Counted from the stretch's first letter, positions 17,426-25,664 are shown. The stretch: DNA of 64,000 bases from Victivallaceae bacterium (GCA_024405735.1 JAKSOF010000006.1:1-64000), one strand, 5' to 3'. The notes: generated by a model from the sequence alone, not told the origin. A program made the numbers and translations.

Positions 17426-17566
17426 TTTAGTCGTGTCGTCCCACTTCACACCTGGAATTATAAGTACACACATAATTATTAGTGTTACTTAGCTGCGACG
17501 GGCAACCGGCGACGTAGGACTTCTTCGCGGAAGATTTCGCGACCATCTGGGGTTTCTTGTAAGCCA
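17426..17566 (-). CDS. 46-aa Cys-containing peptide, candidate RiPP precursor
   Basis: A short gene with an AAAGGAG ribosome site 7 nt before its ATG. The product starts MAYKKPQMVAKSSAKKSYV, then AGCPSQLSNTNNYVC and TYNSRCEVGRHD. The first ~20 residues are Lys/Ala/Ser-rich like a leader; cysteines are at 22, 34 and 40, amid Asn, Tyr, Ser and Thr, typical of crosslinked cores. It lies upstream of, and on the same strand as, two PqqD-domain radical SAM/SPASM enzymes and an ABC exporter. The ribosome site, frame and context all support a real gene; that it is the substrate is inference. A GG-type cleavage site is not obvious, the nearest being AG before Cys22. Confidence 0.75.
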
Positions 17567-17637
17567 TAATAAGGCTCCTTTCCGAGGGATTTTTCCTCAT
17601 TTGACCGCACCGCTCATCGGCACGGTCATGGTTTATT

Positions 17638-17663
17638 TTCCGCCGGCGGAACGACTCCGCCGG
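17638..17663. other. Hairpin upstream of the peptide gene
   Basis: CCGCCGGCGGAA (17639-17650) and CCGCCGG (17657-17663) give a strong GC stem between the Cys-rich exported protein gene and the peptide gene. No T-run follows on the minus strand, so processing or attenuation is more likely than full termination. Confidence 0.4.
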
Positions 17664-17673
17664 ATTACGGACT

Positions 17674-17994
17674 CTACTCTTTGATCAAACGGATATTGCG
17701 CCCCGCCATGCCCGAACGGGTCCACTTGTCCTTTGCGCCGCATTCGGGACAGATGACGACGATGCCGTTTGTCATCGCATGCATATTGAACATCAAATCA
17801 TTCAAGGCGTCCATTTCGCGCAAACCGCTCTTTTGCGTCTTTTCGCCTTCGCGGCAGTTCGCGCAAAAAAAGGTCCGGCACTTGTTACAGCGGTACACGG
17901 CGCAATCGTCCGTTTTTGACCCGCAATTTTTACAATCTCCAGCCGTCAGCAATGCCGTGGCGGAAAAAACGGCAAAAAACATCAGCTTTTTCAT
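17674..17994 (-). CDS. Cys-rich exported protein, zinc-ribbon-like
   Basis: Function unknown. The 106-residue product has a signal peptide (MKKLMFFAVFSATALLTAG) and then CKNC, a spaced Cys, CNKC, CANC and, near the end, CPEC: four CxxC knuckles plus one or two extra cysteines, suggesting two zinc sites or disulfides. Zinc ribbons are rare outside the cytoplasm, so periplasmic location is odd. The ATG at 17994 follows AGAAAGGAAT. It is the first gene after the strong promoter at 18263 and probably shares the transcript of the radical SAM cluster. It might be a metal or redox partner or have no link to the cluster. Confidence 0.7.
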   Translation of the reverse strand: MKKLMFFAVFSATALLTAGDCKNCGSKTDDCAVYRCNKCRTFFCANCREGEKTQKSGLREMDALNDLMFNMHAMTNGIVVICPECGAKDKWTRSGMAGRNIRLIKE

Positions 17995-18035
17995 TTTTTT
18001 TATTCCTTTCTTCCCGAAAAAAGACAACAAAAAAG

Positions 18036-18131
18036 GCATACCCCGTTGCGCATTGCATCTGAGGTACGCCAATACACCCAACACCAAACGCGAACGAGGT
18101 ATGCCGGCACTGCATCGTGCATGCATACCTT
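18036..18131. repeat. Nested inverted repeats (GGTATGC/GCATACC)
   Basis: GGCATACC, GGTACGCC, GGTATGCC and GCATACCT occur in turn at about 18039, 18062, 18099 and 18123, so two hairpins can form, each enclosing a GCAxTGCAT core. A related inverted copy (CACCTCGGATGCAGTGCG) lies at about 18331-18349. In RNA from the minus-strand promoter these would make a structured leader. Confidence 0.5.
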
Positions 18132-18262
18132 CATCGGCTTCGGGCGGTGTCTCGTGAAATTGGCGTTTTCAGATGCACCCTTGTCCGTGAAGACAGGCTA
18201 TTTAATTGTCAAATCCAACTTTTTCCTGTGAAAAAATCCTCCGAAATTCAAGATTCTTTCAC

Positions 18263-18291
18263 AATATAGCCGGAATCCGGTCAATTGTCAA
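18263..18291 (-). promoter_or_regulatory. Promoter of the radical SAM cluster
   Basis: Minus-strand TTGACA (18286-18291) and TATATT (18263-18268) with a 17-bp spacer: the only protein-gene promoter in the window with a perfect -35 box. It precedes a ~260-nt leader and then the Cys-rich protein, the 46-aa peptide and the enzyme genes. Confidence 0.75.
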
Positions 18292-18544
18292 GCCCTTGTC
18301 GTCCGCAAAAAAGGAAAATGTATTGACGCACCTCGGATGCAGTGCGCCTTTCGCCCCTTCTGCTTAACCACACATATAATAATCGGATTTCAAAGCGTCA
18401 TCTTGCAGTGATCGGGGCAAAAAAGCGTTTTTTCTTTTAAGAGCAAATTTTTCCGGAGAAATTAAAATAAAGCGGCTTGTTATTTCAAAAAAAGATGTTA
18501 TCTTAAAATAAGAGTGTTTGTAGTTTTGAAGTTGCGACGGTAAA

Positions 18545-19696
18545 ATGAAACGGGGATTACAAGGGAGTTTCGAAACCATCAGTACTGTGGGAGAAACGGT
18601 GCGGGCGTTCGTGCCGGCTCCGTTGCCGCCTTGTCCCGCGTTGGCGATGGATGGCGCGCTGCAGAATAAAATGGAGCGCGCGGTTTTTGCGCTCGGCCGC
18701 TTGGACGGGATGACGAATTTATTGCCTGATCCCGCGATCTTCCTTTATATGTTCATCCGCAAGGAAGCCGTATTGTCTTCGATGATCGAGGGAACGCAGT
18801 CCTCTCTCTCCGATCTCCTGCTTTTTGAGGCGGACGGAGCCCCCGGAGTTCCGGTTTGTGATGTCCAGGCGGTCAGCAGTTATGTGCACGCCATTGAATA
18901 TGGCATGGAGCGTATAGCCGGAGGCTTTCCGCTTTCACTGCGTCTCTTAAAGGAAATCCACGCCGTTTTGCTTGAGCACGGCAGAGGGAGCGGAAAAAAT
19001 CCGGGGGAATTCCGCCGCAGTCAGAATTGGATCGGCGGCACGCGTCCGGGAAATGCCGCTTTTGTCCCGCCGCCGCCGGAAAAGATGAATGAGGCGATCT
19101 GTCAACTGGAGCTTTTTCTTCATCAGTCGGAAATGCCGGTATTGATCAAAGCGGCTCTCGGGCATTTGCAATTTGAAACCATCCATCCTTTTCTGGACGG
19201 CAACGGTCGTATCGGGCGACTGATGATTTCATTGCTTTTGTGCAACGCCGGCATATTGCATCAGCCGTTGCTTTATTTGAGTTATTACTTTAAAAAACAC
19301 CGTGCCGCGTATTACGAATTACTGAATTCCACCAGGGAAAACGGCGATTGGGAGCGTTGGCTTGATTTCTTTTTTGATGCGGTCGCGGAAACGGCGACGC
19401 AAAGTTGCACGATCATTCAGCAGTTGAATCGGCAAATGGAAATGGACCGCGCCGCCATTGCCCGGATCGGAAAAGCCCGGACGACGGTGCTCGCCGTCCA
19501 TCAGGCGATGTTGCGGCATCCGATCGCCGACATCAGGAAGATCCGGGATTTGACGGGATTTTCCATCGCGACCGTTGGCAGTGCCGTGCGGCGGTTGTGT
19601 GAATTGTCGATATTGGAGGAAATGACGAAAAATAAACGCAATCGCCTTTTCTGTTACCGCAAATATCTGAAAACCTTAACCCCCGGGGAGTTTTGA
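18545..19696 (+). CDS. Fic-domain protein (class II)
   Basis: Fic proteins transfer AMP (or related groups) to hydroxyl side chains of target proteins. The 383-residue product has the full active motif HPFLDGNGRIGR (214-225) with catalytic His214, and an N-terminal inhibitory helix SSMIEG (78-83, SxxxEG), which defines class II, where the glutamate blocks ATP binding. The N-terminus (Fic_N-like) and a C-terminal winged-helix (about 310-375, with IADIRKIRDLTGFSIATVGSAVRRL) complete the usual layout. It ends 3 bp before the ECF sigma gene, so the three downstream signalling genes are probably cotranscribed. No antitoxin-like partner is next to it. Confidence 0.9.
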   Translation: MKRGLQGSFETISTVGETVRAFVPAPLPPCPALAMDGALQNKMERAVFALGRLDGMTNLLPDPAIFLYMFIRKEAVLSSMIEGTQSSLSDLLLFEADGAPGVPVCDVQAVSSYVHAIEYGMERIAGGFPLSLRLLKEIHAVLLEHGRGSGKNPGEFRRSQNWIGGTRPGNAAFVPPPPEKMNEAICQLELFLHQSEMPVLIKAALGHLQFETIHPFLDGNGRIGRLMISLLLCNAGILHQPLLYLSYYFKKHRAAYYELLNSTRENGDWERWLDFFFDAVAETATQSCTIIQQLNRQMEMDRAAIARIGKARTTVLAVHQAMLRHPIADIRKIRDLTGFSIATVGSAVRRLCELSILEEMTKNKRNRLFCYRKYLKTLTPGEF

Positions 19697-19699
19697 TGT

Positions 19700-20302
19700 A
19701 TGGGCGTTTACCCTGAAACCGACCGCACGATGCTGGAGCGCATTATTTCCGGCAACGACATCGCGTGGCAGGATTTTTATGATACGTATGCCGGCGTCGT
19801 CGAAGCGATCTGCCGCGCTTCGGGTGTGCCGGCAAGCGCCGTCGACGACATCGTTCAGGAAGCGATGCGCCGCTTTGCCGACCGTTCGTCGCACTTTATT
19901 TATATGCCCGAGCGCGCGAAGTTCCGCACCTATTTCAACCGGATCGTTCACGGCGCGATCGCCGATTTTTTCCGCAATGAAGCCAAGGGGATCGTCCCCT
20001 GCGGCGAAATTCCCGACGTCGCCGACGATTCCCTCGCTGACGCCGAGCTGGAGATCTGGCGCCGCGCCGTGCTCGACGACGCGCTGGGGGAGTTGGCAAA
20101 ACGTGTCAGCGGCAAAAATTATCTCGCCTTTACGATGAGCGTACTGGAAGATCATCCGATTTCCGAAACGGCGGAATTTCTCGGCATTTCCACCGCGCAA
20201 GTCCATCTCGCCCGCAGCCGTTGCGCGGCGCATCTGCACAAGATCATTGCCGGTTGCAATGAAGCCGATCCCGAACTTCATCTGGTTTATCCCGGGAAAT
20301 AG
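19700..20302 (+). CDS. ECF-type RNA polymerase sigma factor
   Basis: A 200-residue sigma-70 family protein with region 2 (about 20-90, including VDDIVQEAMRRFADR and FRTYFNRIVHGAIADFFR) and region 4 (about 135-185, with helix-turn-helix AEFLGISTAQVHLARSRC). Its region 2 is atypical, as often seen in PVC ECF groups. The ATG follows the fic stop by 3 bp and a Ser/Thr kinase gene starts 2 bp after it. In several ECF groups the partner is a Ser/Thr kinase rather than an anti-sigma factor; no anti-sigma gene is present here, so control by phosphorylation is a reasonable inference. Confidence 0.85.
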   Translation: MGVYPETDRTMLERIISGNDIAWQDFYDTYAGVVEAICRASGVPASAVDDIVQEAMRRFADRSSHFIYMPERAKFRTYFNRIVHGAIADFFRNEAKGIVPCGEIPDVADDSLADAELEIWRRAVLDDALGELAKRVSGKNYLAFTMSVLEDHPISETAEFLGISTAQVHLARSRCAAHLHKIIAGCNEADPELHLVYPGK

Positions 20303-20304
20303 CG

Positions 20305-21348
20305 ATGTTTCAAGTCGGCGACATCCTCGATCAGTACCGTTTGACGGCGGAGATCGGTATCGGTTCCTACGGCTGTGTTTTCTCCGCTGAAAACATGGTG
20401 ACGCATCAATGTTTCGCGCTGAAAATCGTGCCGCTTGTCGGCAATGCCGGACGCCGGGAAATGCACGCGCTGGAGCTTTACCGGGATCTCGATCACCCGA
20501 ATTTACTGAAAATCCATCACGTCGGGACGACGGCAGATTTCCTCTACTACACGATGGATCTCGCCGACGGGAAGCTCGCGGAGCAGAAACTTGCCGCTCC
20601 CGCTTTGCTTGAAGCGGCGGCAAAAATCGCCGATGCGTTGTCGGTGCTTCACGGCGCGGGATTGCTTCACCGCGACATCAAGCCCGACAATCTGCTCTGG
20701 CGGCGCGGTGAACCGCTTCTCGGCGATCTCGGACTGCTCACGACCGAATCACAGGCGACTTTTACCGGGACCGCCGGATTTCTTTCGCCCCGCATTTTGA
20801 ATGCGGCACTGCCGCCGGACGAAACGACCGATCTCTATGCTTTCGCCAAAAGTTTTTACTGCCTTTTGTCCGGCAATCCGCCGCGCCGCTATCCCCGTTA
20901 TCAGGGGGAAATGTCGCCGGAAGCTTCGCGTTTGCTCCGGATGGCTCTTTTTGTCTGCGACGGTGAAAAAGTTTTGTCCACCGCAAGCGAAGTCCGCGAT
21001 TTTCTGCTTCAGGGCAGGGCGAAGCGCATCGTTCCCCGCCGGATCCTCCTGGGGCGTGCTTGGAAAACCGCAGTCGCTCTTCTGTTTGCTGTCGGCGTGG
21101 CAACGGGGGCGTATTTCGGGATATACCGCCCGTTGAAAGCGCGTTCTTTGCGATTGCAGGAGGAGCAGAAACGCCTCGCGGCGCAGGCGGAATTCGACCG
21201 CTGGATGGCGCGGAAAAAAGCCGCCCGGGAGTATGCGCTGAAAAAAATTCCGCTCCGTCGCCACTCCGACGGCTCCACCTATACCAGCATGGATGACGTG
21301 ATCGAACGCAGTCGCCTTGAGCGCGAGTATCTTGAAAAAAATCCGTAA
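20305..21348 (+). CDS. Transmembrane Ser/Thr protein kinase
   Basis: A 347-residue Hanks-type kinase with a glycine loop GIGSYG (18-23), ATP-binding Lys40, helix-C Glu, HRDIKPDN (122-129) and the metal-binding DLG (141-143, the DFG equivalent), so it should be active. One membrane helix (about 252-274) separates the cytoplasmic kinase from a ~70-residue charged, probably coiled-coil tail (LRLQEEQKRLAAQAEF) that lacks a known sensor domain. It starts 2 bp after the ECF sigma gene, and the pair is a likely sensor-regulator unit. Confidence 0.9.
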   Translation: MFQVGDILDQYRLTAEIGIGSYGCVFSAENMVTHQCFALKIVPLVGNAGRREMHALELYRDLDHPNLLKIHHVGTTADFLYYTMDLADGKLAEQKLAAPALLEAAAKIADALSVLHGAGLLHRDIKPDNLLWRRGEPLLGDLGLLTTESQATFTGTAGFLSPRILNAALPPDETTDLYAFAKSFYCLLSGNPPRRYPRYQGEMSPEASRLLRMALFVCDGEKVLSTASEVRDFLLQGRAKRIVPRRILLGRAWKTAVALLFAVGVATGAYFGIYRPLKARSLRLQEEQKRLAAQAEFDRWMARKKAAREYALKKIPLRRHSDGSTYTSMDDVIERSRLEREYLEKNP

Positions 21349-21378
21349 AAACGTTTTTTTATGTATGAAACAACCGGT

Positions 21379-21407
21379 TTGCAATCGTCCGAAGACGGAT
21401 ATATATT
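21379..21407 (+). promoter_or_regulatory. Promoter of the SDR-flavoprotein-OYE operon
   Basis: TTGCAA (21379-21384), 17-bp spacer, TATATT (21402-21407), 58 bp before the SDR start. Confidence 0.75.
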
Positions 21408-21464
21408 ATAGGAAGATGTAGGTTTTTTCATTCAACCCACCAAATTAAGGTAAGGAGATTGGTT

Positions 21465-22223
21465 ATGGGCAACGTTATGGTCACCGGTGGCGCGCGCGGT
21501 ATCGGCGCGGGAATCGTCGAGAAACTCTTGAGTGAAGGACACAATGTCGCGTTTTGCGACCTCGCCGACGAAGACAAGATGGTCGAGCAGTGCCAGACCC
21601 TTGCCGCGAAATATCCCGGCAAGCCGCTCTACGTCAAATGCGACATCACCAAAAAAGATCAGCGCGAGAACTTCCTCGCTTCTGTTGTCAAGGCTTTCGG
21701 CAGTGTGACCGCGCTCGTCAACAACGCGGGCGTCGCTCCGCTTGAACGCAAAGACGTCCTCGAAGCCAGCGAGGAAAGTTTTGAACGCCTCATCCGCATC
21801 AACTTGCAGGGACCCTACTTCCTCACGCAGCTTGTCGCCAACTATATGGCGAAGCATCAGGAACCCGGTCAGTGCATCGTCAATATGAGCAGTTGCTCCG
21901 CCGAAGTCGCCAGCGTCAGCCGCGGCGAATACTGCATCAGCAAAGCCGGCGTCAGCATGGCGACCAAACTCTGGGCGGTGCGCCTCGCCGAATTCGGCAT
22001 CAACGTCTACGAGATCCGTCCCGGCGTCATCAAGAGCGATATGACCGCCGTCGTCACCGCCAAGTACGATAAACTGATTGCCGAAGGTCTGACGCTCACT
22101 CCGCGCTGGGGTTTCCCCGAAGACATCGCCAAGGCGGTCGCCACTTTCCTCCGCGGCGATCTCGCCTACTCGACCGGACAGGTCGTTTTCGTCGACGGCG
22201 GCATGCAGATCCAGAAACTGTAA
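21465..22223 (+). CDS. Short-chain dehydrogenase/reductase
   Basis: A 252-residue NAD(P)-dependent SDR with the cofactor motif TGGARGIG (7-14), NNAG (86-89), catalytic Ser (about 142-143) and YxxxK (Tyr156, Lys160). The ATG at 21465 follows AAGGAG by 7 nt; a TTG two codons earlier lies within the ribosome site. The closest style is the FabG/sugar-dehydrogenase group. It is first in a three-gene operon with two flavoenzymes. The substrate is unknown; a sugar acid or its keto form would fit the aldolase and kinase genes that follow. Confidence 0.88.
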   Translation: MGNVMVTGGARGIGAGIVEKLLSEGHNVAFCDLADEDKMVEQCQTLAAKYPGKPLYVKCDITKKDQRENFLASVVKAFGSVTALVNNAGVAPLERKDVLEASEESFERLIRINLQGPYFLTQLVANYMAKHQEPGQCIVNMSSCSAEVASVSRGEYCISKAGVSMATKLWAVRLAEFGINVYEIRPGVIKSDMTAVVTAKYDKLIAEGLTLTPRWGFPEDIAKAVATFLRGDLAYSTGQVVFVDGGMQIQKL

Positions 22224-22230
22224 TTTCACT

Positions 22231-24132
22231 ATGATTACGCGGAAATTCCATACCGTTGTGCTCGGCAGCGGCGCCGCCGGTCTGGCGGCGGCGCTCCGGC
22301 TTCGCGCCGAAGGCATCGAGAATGTCGCGATCGTGACCGAAGGTCTGGACAAAGGCACTTCGATCAACACCGGCAGCGACAAGCAGACCTATTACAAACT
22401 CGGTATTTGCGGCAAAGACCTCGATTCTCCCGTGAGTCTGGCGGAATCGCTGCGCGGCAGCAGCGCCCACGGCGACATCGCGCTCGTCGAAGCGGTGACT
22501 TCGGTGCGCGCGTTTTCCAATCTGGTCAACATCGGCGTGCCGTTTCCGCGCGACGCCTACGGGCAGTTTGCCGGGTACAAGACCGACCACGACCCGCTCC
22601 GCCGGGCGACGAGCTGCGGTCCTTACACCTCGCGCGAAATGTGCCGCGCATTGATCAAGGAAGTCCAGGTCCGGCAGATCCCCGTCTTTGAACGCCGCGT
22701 CGCGGTGAAACTGGTGATGGTCGACGGTCGCGCCGCTGGCTTGATCGCGGTGGACATCGACGCCGATCAGGACAAGATGTTCGAGTACTATATGGCGGAC
22801 AACGTCGTCTTCGCGGTCGGCGGTCCCGGCGGTCTTTACGACTGCAGTGTCTACCCCGCCGTCCACACCGGAGCGATCGGTCTTGCGCTGCAACTCGGTG
22901 CCGAAGCGGCAGGTCTGCCCGAATCGCAGTTCGGGCTTGCCTCGATCAAGTTCCGCTGGAACGTTTCCGGCACCTACATGCAGGTGTTGCCGCGTTTCAT
23001 TTCGACCGACGCCGACGGCAACGACGCGCGCGAATTTCTGCGTCCCTATTTCCCCGACGCGGGCACGATGAATTCGATGGTCTTTTTGAAAGGCTATCAG
23101 TGGCCCTTTGACACGCGCAAGATCCCCGACGGTTCGTCGATCGTCGACATCCTCGTCTACGAGGAAACCGCGATCCGCGGCCGCCGCGTCTGGCTCGATT
23201 TCCGCACCAATCCGGAAGGTTTCGATTTCGCCGCGCTCTCGGAAGAGGCGCGCACCTATCTCGAAAAGTCCGGCGCCGCTTTCGGCACGCCGTTGGAAAG
23301 ACTTCTCCATATGAATCCCGGCGCGGTCGAGCTTTACAAGGAGCACGACATCGACCTTGAAAAAGAACCGCTTGAGATCGCCGTATGCAGTCAGCACAAC
23401 AACGGCGGTCTTTCCGGCAACATCTGGTACGAGTCGACCAATATCAAGCACCTTTTCCCGATCGGCGAAGTCAACGGTTCGCACGGCGTCACCCGTCCGG
23501 GCGGCTCCGCGCTCAACGCCGGACAGGTCGGCGCTTTCCGCTCGGCGGAATACATCGCCAACGTCTACACGACGCCGACGCTCGATGAAGTCAAGGCCGC
23601 CGCGGAAGCGGAAAAGCTCGTTTCCGCGCTCGCCGACCAGGCGAAACGCCCCGCCGAACGCACGTTCCGCGAAGAGCGTCAGGAATTTCAGCACCGCATG
23701 AGCACCTTTGGCGCGCACATCCGCGACCCCAAAAAGATCGCCGTCGCCGCCAAGGACGCGTGGGCGCAATACCGCAGAATGGAAAAATCCGGCGTCGGCG
23801 CCAAGTCGACGCGCGAAGTCGCGGAAGCGTTGCGCAATTTGCAACTTTGCTACGCGCACGCCGTCTATCTGGATGCGATCGAATTTCAGCTTTCCTCCGG
23901 CGTGGGTTCGCGCGGTTCGGCGATGGCGGCGGATCCCGACGGCATCGCGATCCACCCGATGCTCGGCAACGAGTGGCGCTTCAAGCCGGAAGATGAATCT
24001 TTCCGCAGCAAGCAGTTGATCACCGTCGCCGAAAAGGGGTCGAAGTGGATCGATTGCCGCCCGATCCCCGAATCGGATGACTGGTTCGAGAATGTCTGGG
24101 CGGATTTCCGCAACAAGAAAATTTACCGGTAA
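22231..24132 (+). CDS. FAD-dependent oxidoreductase, fumarate-reductase-like
   Basis: A 633-residue flavoprotein of the FrdA/SdhA/NadB group. It starts with the FAD motif VVLGSGAAGLAAALRLRAEG, has a middle NVVFAVGGPGGLY, and near residue 400 the FAD-binding end IKHLFPIGEVNGSHGVTRPGGSALNAG. The usual histidine flavinylation segment is replaced (INTGSDKQTYY), so covalent FAD is unlikely. The C-terminal ~150 residues form a helical capping domain. It starts 7 bp after the SDR gene and 6 bp before an Old Yellow Enzyme gene. Family members reduce or oxidise C=C bonds next to carboxylates; the actual substrate is unknown. Confidence 0.85.
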   Translation: MITRKFHTVVLGSGAAGLAAALRLRAEGIENVAIVTEGLDKGTSINTGSDKQTYYKLGICGKDLDSPVSLAESLRGSSAHGDIALVEAVTSVRAFSNLVNIGVPFPRDAYGQFAGYKTDHDPLRRATSCGPYTSREMCRALIKEVQVRQIPVFERRVAVKLVMVDGRAAGLIAVDIDADQDKMFEYYMADNVVFAVGGPGGLYDCSVYPAVHTGAIGLALQLGAEAAGLPESQFGLASIKFRWNVSGTYMQVLPRFISTDADGNDAREFLRPYFPDAGTMNSMVFLKGYQWPFDTRKIPDGSSIVDILVYEETAIRGRRVWLDFRTNPEGFDFAALSEEARTYLEKSGAAFGTPLERLLHMNPGAVELYKEHDIDLEKEPLEIAVCSQHNNGGLSGNIWYESTNIKHLFPIGEVNGSHGVTRPGGSALNAGQVGAFRSAEYIANVYTTPTLDEVKAAAEAEKLVSALADQAKRPAERTFREERQEFQHRMSTFGAHIRDPKKIAVAAKDAWAQYRRMEKSGVGAKSTREVAEALRNLQLCYAHAVYLDAIEFQLSSGVGSRGSAMAADPDGIAIHPMLGNEWRFKPEDESFRSKQLITVAEKGSKWIDCRPIPESDDWFENVWADFRNKKIYR

Positions 24133-24138
24133 AACAAG

Positions 24139-25581
24139 ATGGCATACGAAAAAATTGCCGCCTTTCACAGCGCGGCGGAGTTTCAGGATTTCCTGAAACG
24201 CGAAAATTACGAGATCCCGATCCTGACGGAAATGCCGTCGGAGCTGAAACTCGCCGAAAAGGTGATGCACCGCGGCAAAACGATCGGCAACCGCTGGTCG
24301 ATCCTCCCGATGGAGGGATGGGATTGTCTGCCTGACGGAAGCCCCAGTGAACTTACCCGCCGCCGTTGGCTCAATTTCGCCAAAAGCGGAGCGAAACTGC
24401 TCTACGGCACCGAAGCGTGCGCCGTGATGCACTCCGGCAAGAGCAATACGCGCCAGTTGACGATGAATGAAAAAAGCTACGACAAGATCGCCGCTTTGCT
24501 CGCCGAAATGCGGCAATTGCACGCCGAGAAATTCGGCACTGCCGACGATCTCGTCATCGGCTTGCAGCTCACTCACTCCGGGCGTTTTGCGCATCCCAAC
24601 GACGATCACAAACTGGAATCGCGCACGGCGTATGCGCATCCGCTGCTGGACAAAAAGTTCCACAGCGATGCTTCCTGCATCGTTTCCGACGGGGAAGCGC
24701 GCGACATCATCGAGCATTACCACAAGGCGGCGAAAATGGCGCTTCGCGCCGGTTTCGATTTCGTCGACGTCAAACAGGCGCACGGTTATCTCGGGCACGA
24801 ATTTTTGAGCGCGGTCGACCGTCCGGGGGATTACGGCGGGAGTTTTGAAAACCGCACCCGCTTTTTCCGCGAGATCGTCGAAGGGATCAAAAGCGAAGCG
24901 CCGGGACTGGAGATCTCGATGCGCCTGTCGCTCGCCGATTTCTTCCCCTTCATCAAAAATGAAGCGGGGCAGGGCGTCGCGATGCAGTGGGAGGGATTTT
25001 ATCCCTACGCTTTCGGCGGCGACGGCACCGGAGCCGGATGGAATCTCGACGAGCCGGTCCGTTTCGTCAAAATGGCGCAGGAGATCTGCGGCTTGGATAT
25101 GGTCTGCGCCACGATCGGCAGTCCTTATTACAACGTCCATATCCAGCGGCCCGCGTATTTCGCGGTCGCCGACGGTTATCCGCCGCCGGTGCATCCGTTG
25201 CGCAATGTCGAAAAGCACCTCAAGATCGTCGCCGAATTCAAGAAACGCTGTCCCGACGTCCTCATCGTCGGCAGCGGTTACACCTGTTTGCAGGATTACT
25301 TGCCCAACGTCGGCGAAGCGGTCTTGCGTCAGGGCGGCGCCGATTTCATCGGCATCGGCCGCATGGTGCTCTCTTATCCCGAACTTTGCGACGACGTTTT
25401 GCAGAAACGCCCGATCGACCATTGCCGCATTTGCCGCACCATCGGCGATTGCACCAATGCGCCGCGTCACGGATTGGTTTCCGGATGTTATCCGCTGGAT
25501 GATTTCTACAAGAAACATCCCCACGCCCCGATGCTGAAAGCGGCAAAAGCCGCGCAAGCCAAGGCGGCGGTGAAAAAATAA
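24139..25581 (+). CDS. Old Yellow Enzyme family NAD(P)H:flavin oxidoreductase
   Basis: A 480-residue FMN TIM-barrel protein, long for the family. Recognised blocks are QLTHSGRF (substrate-binding His/Ser), FDFVDVKQAHGYLGHEFLS, YGGSFENRTRFFREIVEGI and a late glycine-rich phosphate site (FIGIGRMVLSYPEL). A Cys-rich segment HCRICRTIGDC followed by another Cys resembles the iron-sulfur site of 2,4-dienoyl-CoA reductase-type members. Last gene of the operon with SDR and FAD enzymes; an intrinsic terminator follows. The three could carry out a coupled redox conversion of one substrate. Confidence 0.85.
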   Translation: MAYEKIAAFHSAAEFQDFLKRENYEIPILTEMPSELKLAEKVMHRGKTIGNRWSILPMEGWDCLPDGSPSELTRRRWLNFAKSGAKLLYGTEACAVMHSGKSNTRQLTMNEKSYDKIAALLAEMRQLHAEKFGTADDLVIGLQLTHSGRFAHPNDDHKLESRTAYAHPLLDKKFHSDASCIVSDGEARDIIEHYHKAAKMALRAGFDFVDVKQAHGYLGHEFLSAVDRPGDYGGSFENRTRFFREIVEGIKSEAPGLEISMRLSLADFFPFIKNEAGQGVAMQWEGFYPYAFGGDGTGAGWNLDEPVRFVKMAQEICGLDMVCATIGSPYYNVHIQRPAYFAVADGYPPPVHPLRNVEKHLKIVAEFKKRCPDVLIVGSGYTCLQDYLPNVGEAVLRQGGADFIGIGRMVLSYPELCDDVLQKRPIDHCRICRTIGDCTNAPRHGLVSGCYPLDDFYKKHPHAPMLKAAKAAQAKAAVKK

Positions 25582-25614
25582 CCGATTAAATCGGTCGTCG
25601 CAAATACGACCCGA

Positions 25615-25649
25615 AGGCTGTTGCAGGATATTGCGACAGCCTTTTTTTT
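25615..25649 (+). terminator. Terminator of the SDR-OYE operon
   Basis: AGGCTGTTGCA (25615-25625) pairs with TGCGACAGCCT (25632-25642) and is followed by a run of eight T. The arm GGCTGTTGC recurs at the other repeat-linked terminators in the window. Confidence 0.88.
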
Positions 25650-25664
25650 GTGAGTTTCATTTTA

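Larger units (their letters stand above)
17995..18544. other. Gene-free leader region with inverted repeats
   Basis: It holds the ~260-nt 5' leader and promoter of the minus-strand cluster, several inverted GGTATGC-type repeats (18039-18131), and the region before the fic gene. Near fic is a TCTTAAAATAAGA inverted repeat (18501-18513) but no promoter of the window's usual form. No gene is supported. Confidence 0.55.

Noticed and set aside
22096-25557. Very long open frame (1153 codons) on the minus strand
   Set aside because: It is antisense to the SDR, flavoprotein and Old Yellow Enzyme genes, which have clear family motifs. High GC with strong codon bias leaves the opposite strand open.
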